Of a DNA stretch of 64,000 bases, positions 59,969 to 64,000 are shown one piece after another; the stretch's first letter is position 1; every line of letters begins with the position of its first letter. Below the pieces are notes generated by a model. The model made no database searches. It was not told the origin of the DNA and was given only the letters and a program-made list of their open reading frames with translations. This DNA is from Spinellus fusiger (taxonomy: Eukaryota > Mucoromycota > Mucoromycetes > Mucorales > Phycomycetaceae), in assembly GCA_025094145.1 (NCBI GenBank), contig JALLLS010000009.1, positions 186,001 to 250,000 of the forward strand. Direction: 5' to 3'. The position numbers and the translations under genes were made by a program.

Positions 59969-60367
59969 ACAATAAAAACAATAAAAACAATAAAGACAAT
60001 AAACAACCCTCGTATCTCAAGTGGGGCTGTGGACGTATTAAAAATAAGAAATAAAAACAACACCCTCTGCATAACGTCACTGTAGCCTACCAGTCCTAAC
60101 AGCGGGCTTTTCTTGGGAACATCTTGAACACTTAAAATCAACCACACAGCCAGGCACCGCAAGTTGTGCAGCAAAGGGCGGTGGACTAACATAGGGAAAT
60201 CTCTGGTTTCTTCTAATATAAATAGATGTGTATGGTTGTTTGTTTACATATTTTTATATTGACTCCATCTATTAGACTGACAAGAATACAAGAATACAAG
60301 AATACAAGAATAATAATGAAGAGAATGAGACATGGAAAGAGGAAATATATCAAAAGGATAGGCTTGC
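59969..60367. other. Intergenic between UBP2 start and CCT5 stop
   Basis: Minus-strand UBP2 promoter region. Contains AATAAAAAC repeats at 59970-60003 and AGAATACAA repeats near 60282-60310. The minus-strand frame 60192-59947 starts MLVHRPLLHNLRCLAVW and could be a missed upstream exon, but no in-phase splice was found. Confidence 0.45.
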
Positions 60368-62254
60368 TTATTCTCCAGTGGTGGTGATCACATCATCAAT
60401 CTTGAGAATCATTTTTACCAGCTGAGTAGCCAACAAGAATTGCTGGCGTTTGGAAATAAGAGGATCGTAGACGTACTGCTCCTTCATGTCTACAGTAGAG
60501 AAGCGTGTTAGTCTTGGTCACAACAGAATCACAACATTACCATTGGATCCCTTGTACAGACAGTCTACACCCAAACAAGCATTGCCTGTAGTGGCCTGCT
60601 GTGCCTTGATATCAGCCAATGTCTCAATAGGAGAAAGACCAGAGTTCTCGGCCAAAGCAAGAGGCGTGGCGTCCAAAGCATCAGCAAAGGCACGCATGGC
60701 ATACTGTTCAATGGAAGAAATCTACACGCCCTTGTGAATCCTGTCCTGTGCATGTATACTCTTACCTCATCGGCTACTTTGGACACTGCCAAAGAACAAC
60801 TGATCTCAGCAGATCCACCACCATACACGACACGGTTGTCTCTCACCAGATTGCGTACGGCACAGATGGCATCGTGTAAGGATCGCTTGGCCTCATCGAT
60901 GATCATCTTGTTACCACCACGCACAAACACAGTCACAGCACGGGTATTGGCACACTCTTCAATCACCAGCATACGGTCCTTGGTCGTGCCAAAGGTCAGT
61001 TCACGGACAATGCCTGCTTTGCCCAACTTATCAGCTGTGAGATCCTCAAAGCGGGGGACAATACGGCCGTTGGTGGCAATGGCAATCAGCTCAATTTCAG
61101 GGCCACCCACCCATCGTACAGCAGGCAACTGGTTCTGCAGTAAGAGATGGTTGGCCTCATCATCAAATCCCCACTGACAAATGACCAGGTTGGCACCAGA
61201 CTCCTTTACTTGTCGGATCATGTCCTCAAACTTCTGTGTTTCATAGGCCTGGAGTTTCTCGTATTCCTCAACAGAGGTAATGTCCAACTTGTGCTTGGTC
61301 TTTGGGCGTGGGGGTTCAAAGGGACAGGTGAGGATGGCCAGACGGGCATCACGCACTTCACGCGGCATTTGAGGGTGGGACATGTCCTTGTCCACCACCA
61401 CACCCTGCACGAGAAGAGTGTCCTGCATCGAACCACCCACCTTACCATCGACCTTGATCAGTTCAAAGTCGACATCCTTACGCTCCAAATCAGCCACAGC
61501 CAACACAGCATTCACGGCAATGTCAGCAAACTGTTCGTGGCATTTGGACACACTAATCGCACCCTCTCTCTTGTAAGTAAAAGAAAGAGGCCAATGCAGG
61601 TTTGCTTACATTTTACTGCCAAGACTGGTCATGGCTGTCTTTTTGAGGTTGGAAACATTCTCCTTGCTAAACTCAATGGTGTCTGAGATAGACTCCAAGT
61701 GAGCTACAGCCACATTACAGGCACGCTCAAATCCATCAGCAATACGAATGGGATGGATACCACGGTCAAGCAACTGCTCGCATTGTTCCAATAAAGATCC
61801 AGCAAGCACCACCACACCTGTTGTGCCATCACCAATCTCATCATCTTGACTCTTGGACAGCTGTACCAACAACTTGGCAATCTGGTGCTCTACTTGCATT
61901 TCATCGAGAATAGTGGCACCGTCATTAGTGATAGTAATATCGCCATCGGGTGAAATTAATATCTTGTCTAAACCACGAGGACCCAATGAGGTCTTGATGA
62001 TGCTGGCCACTGTTTTGGCAGCAAGGATATGAGACTGACAAAGAGTGACGCGTCAGATGAGTGTCTCTATCTCTTGACAGAAGATAAAGGAAAGGAAAAA
62101 GGGAAAGGGAAAGATGGGTTGGATGACTACTTACACGGATGGCAGCAATACCACTAAGGCGGGACTTGGTCTGTCCTTCACGCACAATAATAAAGGGTCT
62201 TCCATACTCATCAGTGGCATAAACAGCCGAGTTGGGATCTACGTTCATAGCCAT
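60368..62254 (-). CDS. CCT5: T-complex protein 1 subunit epsilon (CCT5)
   Basis: Five exons: 62254-62135, 62034-61610, 61552-60766, 60721-60541, 60489-60368; 544 aa, normal length. One of eight subunits of the cytosolic CCT/TRiC ring that folds actin, tubulin and other proteins with ATP. Seen: [35 protein letters not shown], the nucleotide motif GDGTT (108-112), [68 protein letters not shown], and [17 protein letters not shown]. The TKHKLDI and [11 protein letters not shown] blocks are specific to epsilon. A TATA-like element lies 37 bp before the ATG. Confidence 0.95.
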
Positions 62255-62792
62255 AACAAAATAAAGAGGCCTTAGTAAATAACTGAGTTGATTTTTATAG
62301 TGAAAATTAGCAGTGACGCGCTCTTTTCCTATTCACTTTGTCTGTTGTGTGTTTTTTTATGAGTGAAATTAGAGTAGAATTCAATGGGATTTCAATGGGA
62401 TTTCAATGGGATTTAGAGTGGATTCAAGGCAATGGTGTTGTTCTGTTGTCTCCTGCTCATGCTGGTGTAGAATGTCTTTGGTGTGGGAGGCAATAGCCTT
62501 CTACCCGTGGCATTCATGACGGCTGTGCTGATAGGCAATACAGCAGGTGGTAGAAAATAGTCTATGGGCAATGCTTCTGCACTCTACACGTGCCTACAAC
62601 CCATCCATAGACCTTTACCAACCTCCCACCGATCCAATAAACTTCCCATCAACAGAATAAAATGTATATAGATTTTTATAGATATAGATATAGATATATC
62701 TATATATTCTTTCATGAGACAAGATGAATGCTGTGTGTATGTGTGTGTGTTTTTTTTTAAAAAAAATTATTATATAATGATTCTATGTTAAT
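62255..62792. other. Intergenic between CCT5 and IMP dehydrogenase
   Basis: Holds the CCT5 promoter and the 3' region of the IMPDH gene. Features: three GGGATTTCAAT-like repeats near 62381-62413 and a TATAGA tract near 62677-62705. No gene is seen. Confidence 0.65.
62291..62298 (-). promoter_or_regulatory. Candidate TATA box of CCT5
   Basis: TATAAAAA on the minus strand, 37 bp before the CCT5 ATG; close for a fungal TATA, so the transcript would have a very short leader. Confidence 0.35.
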
Positions 62793-64000
62793 TTAGGAAA
62801 AGAGCTTCTTCTCAAATGAATGCAAGCCATGAACATTGCCTTCTGACTGAGCAGCAGCCGTACGCTTCTCAAATCGAACAGTACCATCAGCCACTGCCTT
62901 ATGGAATTCATTCAATGAACGACATCCAATGTCCTGAAGAGAGTGCTGGACACCCGTGTGGAGGTAAGAAAGGAACTTGCGGACAGAACCCTTGTCGACT
63001 ACATTACCCACCACACCCTGGGCCACCTTGACGGTATCTCCCTCAGAAAAGTAACGCTTAGTGGCAGCATTGCCATCTTCACCACTTGTGTTGCTCATGG
63101 CATCAATGGATCCCATACCACGGTAACGCTTCAAACGCTGTCCTTCACGGTAAAAGTACTCTCCGGGGGTTTCAGTAGTACCAGCCAACAAACCACCCAT
63201 CATCACAGCAGAAGCACCAAGAGCAGTGGCCTTCATAATATGACCCACATTACCAATACCACCATCAGCAATGGTAGGAACACCGAACTTGGCAGCAAAT
63301 TCAGACACACGGTAAACAGCTGTGGCTTGGGGACGACCACAGGCCATGACTTCCTGGGTGATGCAGATAGAGCCAGAACCCATACCAATACGAAGACCAT
63401 CCGCACCAGCAGCAATGAGACTGGCAGCTTGTTCACGGGTCACCACATTACCAGCAATGACTTCGAGGTTAGCATATGTCTGCTTAATCCACTGAATCAT
63501 CTCAATCTGGTAGATGGAGTTGCCCTGGGAGGAGTCAAGCACCACTACATCAAGACCAGCCTCCACCAACAAACGAAGACGGTCCTTGTCGTCGGGACGA
63601 GTGCCAATGGCTGCACCCACCAACAGCTGCTTGGAGTCAGGGGCCTTGGAAGCAAGAGGATAGCTCTGGTTCTTCAGCAAGTCGGATCTGGCCAATAAGG
63701 AGACAAGATTGCCCTCACTATCAACAATAGGCAGCTTGCCCTTCTTGGAGGAACTCAGAATCTCATTGGCCTCGGTCAGCGTCACACCCTTCTTAGCCAC
63801 CACCAGATCTGTTGTCATGATCTCACTGAGAGGAGAGGCGTCATCGGTGTGGAATTGGAAGTCACGTGCAGTCACAATACCAATTAACTTGCCATGCATC
63901 TTTCCTGTTTCGGTCACGGGAATACCACAGAAGCCAAACTTCTCTTTAATGGCCTTGACATCAGAGACAGTGTGGGTGGGAGAAAGAACAACAGGATCGA
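62793..64000 (-). CDS. Inosine-5'-monophosphate dehydrogenase (5' end beyond window)
   Basis: Converts IMP to XMP with NAD+, the committed step of GTP synthesis. Reads without interruption from the window edge to the stop at 62793, about 402 codons of a protein usually near 520; the missing part is the N-terminus and start of the catalytic domain. Seen: end of a CBS-domain pair ([35 protein letters not shown]), [27 protein letters not shown], the catalytic loop [18 protein letters not shown] with the active-site Cys, [28 protein letters not shown], the flap YRGMGSID, and a C-terminal [14 protein letters not shown]. No intron is visible in this part. Confidence 0.95.
   Translation of the reverse strand, partial: DPVVLSPTHTVSDVKAIKEKFGFCGIPVTETGKMHGKLIGIVTARDFQFHTDDASPLSEIMTTDLVVAKKGVTLTEANEILSSSKKGKLPIVDSEGNLVSLLARSDLLKNQSYPLASKAPDSKQLLVGAAIGTRPDDKDRLRLLVEAGLDVVVLDSSQGNSIYQIEMIQWIKQTYANLEVIAGNVVTREQAASLIAAGADGLRIGMGSGSICITQEVMACGRPQATAVYRVSEFAAKFGVPTIADGGIGNVGHIMKATALGASAVMMGGLLAGTTETPGEYFYREGQRLKRYRGMGSIDAMSNTSGEDGNAATKRYFSEGDTVKVAQGVVGNVVDKGSVRKFLSYLHTGVQHSLQDIGCRSLNEFHKAVADGTVRFEKRTAAAQSEGNVHGLHSFEKKLFS

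Overview
The window is nuclear DNA of a filamentous, early-diverging fungus; a Mucoromycota-type zygomycete is my best guess. The evidence is spliceosomal genes with short introns, AT-rich spacers full of simple repeats, a myosin-motor chitin synthase, saccharopine dehydrogenase of the alpha-aminoadipate lysine pathway, a full-length neurofibromin-type RasGAP and degenerate Tc1/mariner elements. No bacterial, viral, CRISPR or operon features were seen. Exon boundaries were inferred by reading GT-AG (once GC-AG) signals together with protein-family conservation, and exon lengths were checked to sum to whole codons.

Layout. 0.25-7.6 kb (+): BUD23 rRNA methyltransferase, then a 1,796-aa myosin-chitin synthase. 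7.6-12.7 kb: a 5-kb gene-poor stretch holding one copy of a dispersed non-coding repeat and a ~300-bp hexamer array. 12.7-22.5 kb (+): a 21-exon neurofibromin/IRA orthologue with one apparent single-base loss in the GAP domain. 23.5-26.4 kb (+): RAD1 (9-1-1 clamp) and LYS1. 26.4-28.9 kb: gene-poor, with the second copy of the dispersed repeat ending ~220 bp before RAD51 (28.9-30.4 kb, +). 31.0-34.2 kb (-): FYVE-domain protein. 36.2-37.8 kb (+): an 8-exon gene resembling the replication regulator Sld7. 38-44.4 kb: a transposon graveyard with one Tc1 relic and two full-length elements lying tail to tail. 44.7-64 kb: a run of minus-strand genes: BAR-PH-ArfGAP-ANK protein, Aco2-type aconitase, Ctk1/CDK12-type kinase, WW protein with His/Gly tail, UBP2 deubiquitinase, CCT5 chaperonin subunit, and an IMP dehydrogenase cut by the window edge.

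The genes are mostly housekeeping: ribosome maturation, cell wall, Ras signalling, DNA repair and replication, lysine and GTP synthesis, membrane traffic, transcription elongation and protein folding or turnover. They do not form one pathway. LYS1 and the Aco2-type aconitase both bear on lysine synthesis, and RAD1, RAD51 and the Sld7-like gene bear on chromosome replication and repair, but they are interspersed with unrelated genes.

I did not find a convincing new multi-gene system. The most unusual signals are structural: a 228-bp perfectly identical inverted patch inside two otherwise diverged Tc1 elements, the GAP-domain frameshift, the dispersed non-coding repeat pair, and several atypical introns and exons (33-nt intron, GC-AG intron, 18-nt exon, an in-frame stop-free intron inside the ArfGAP zinc finger).
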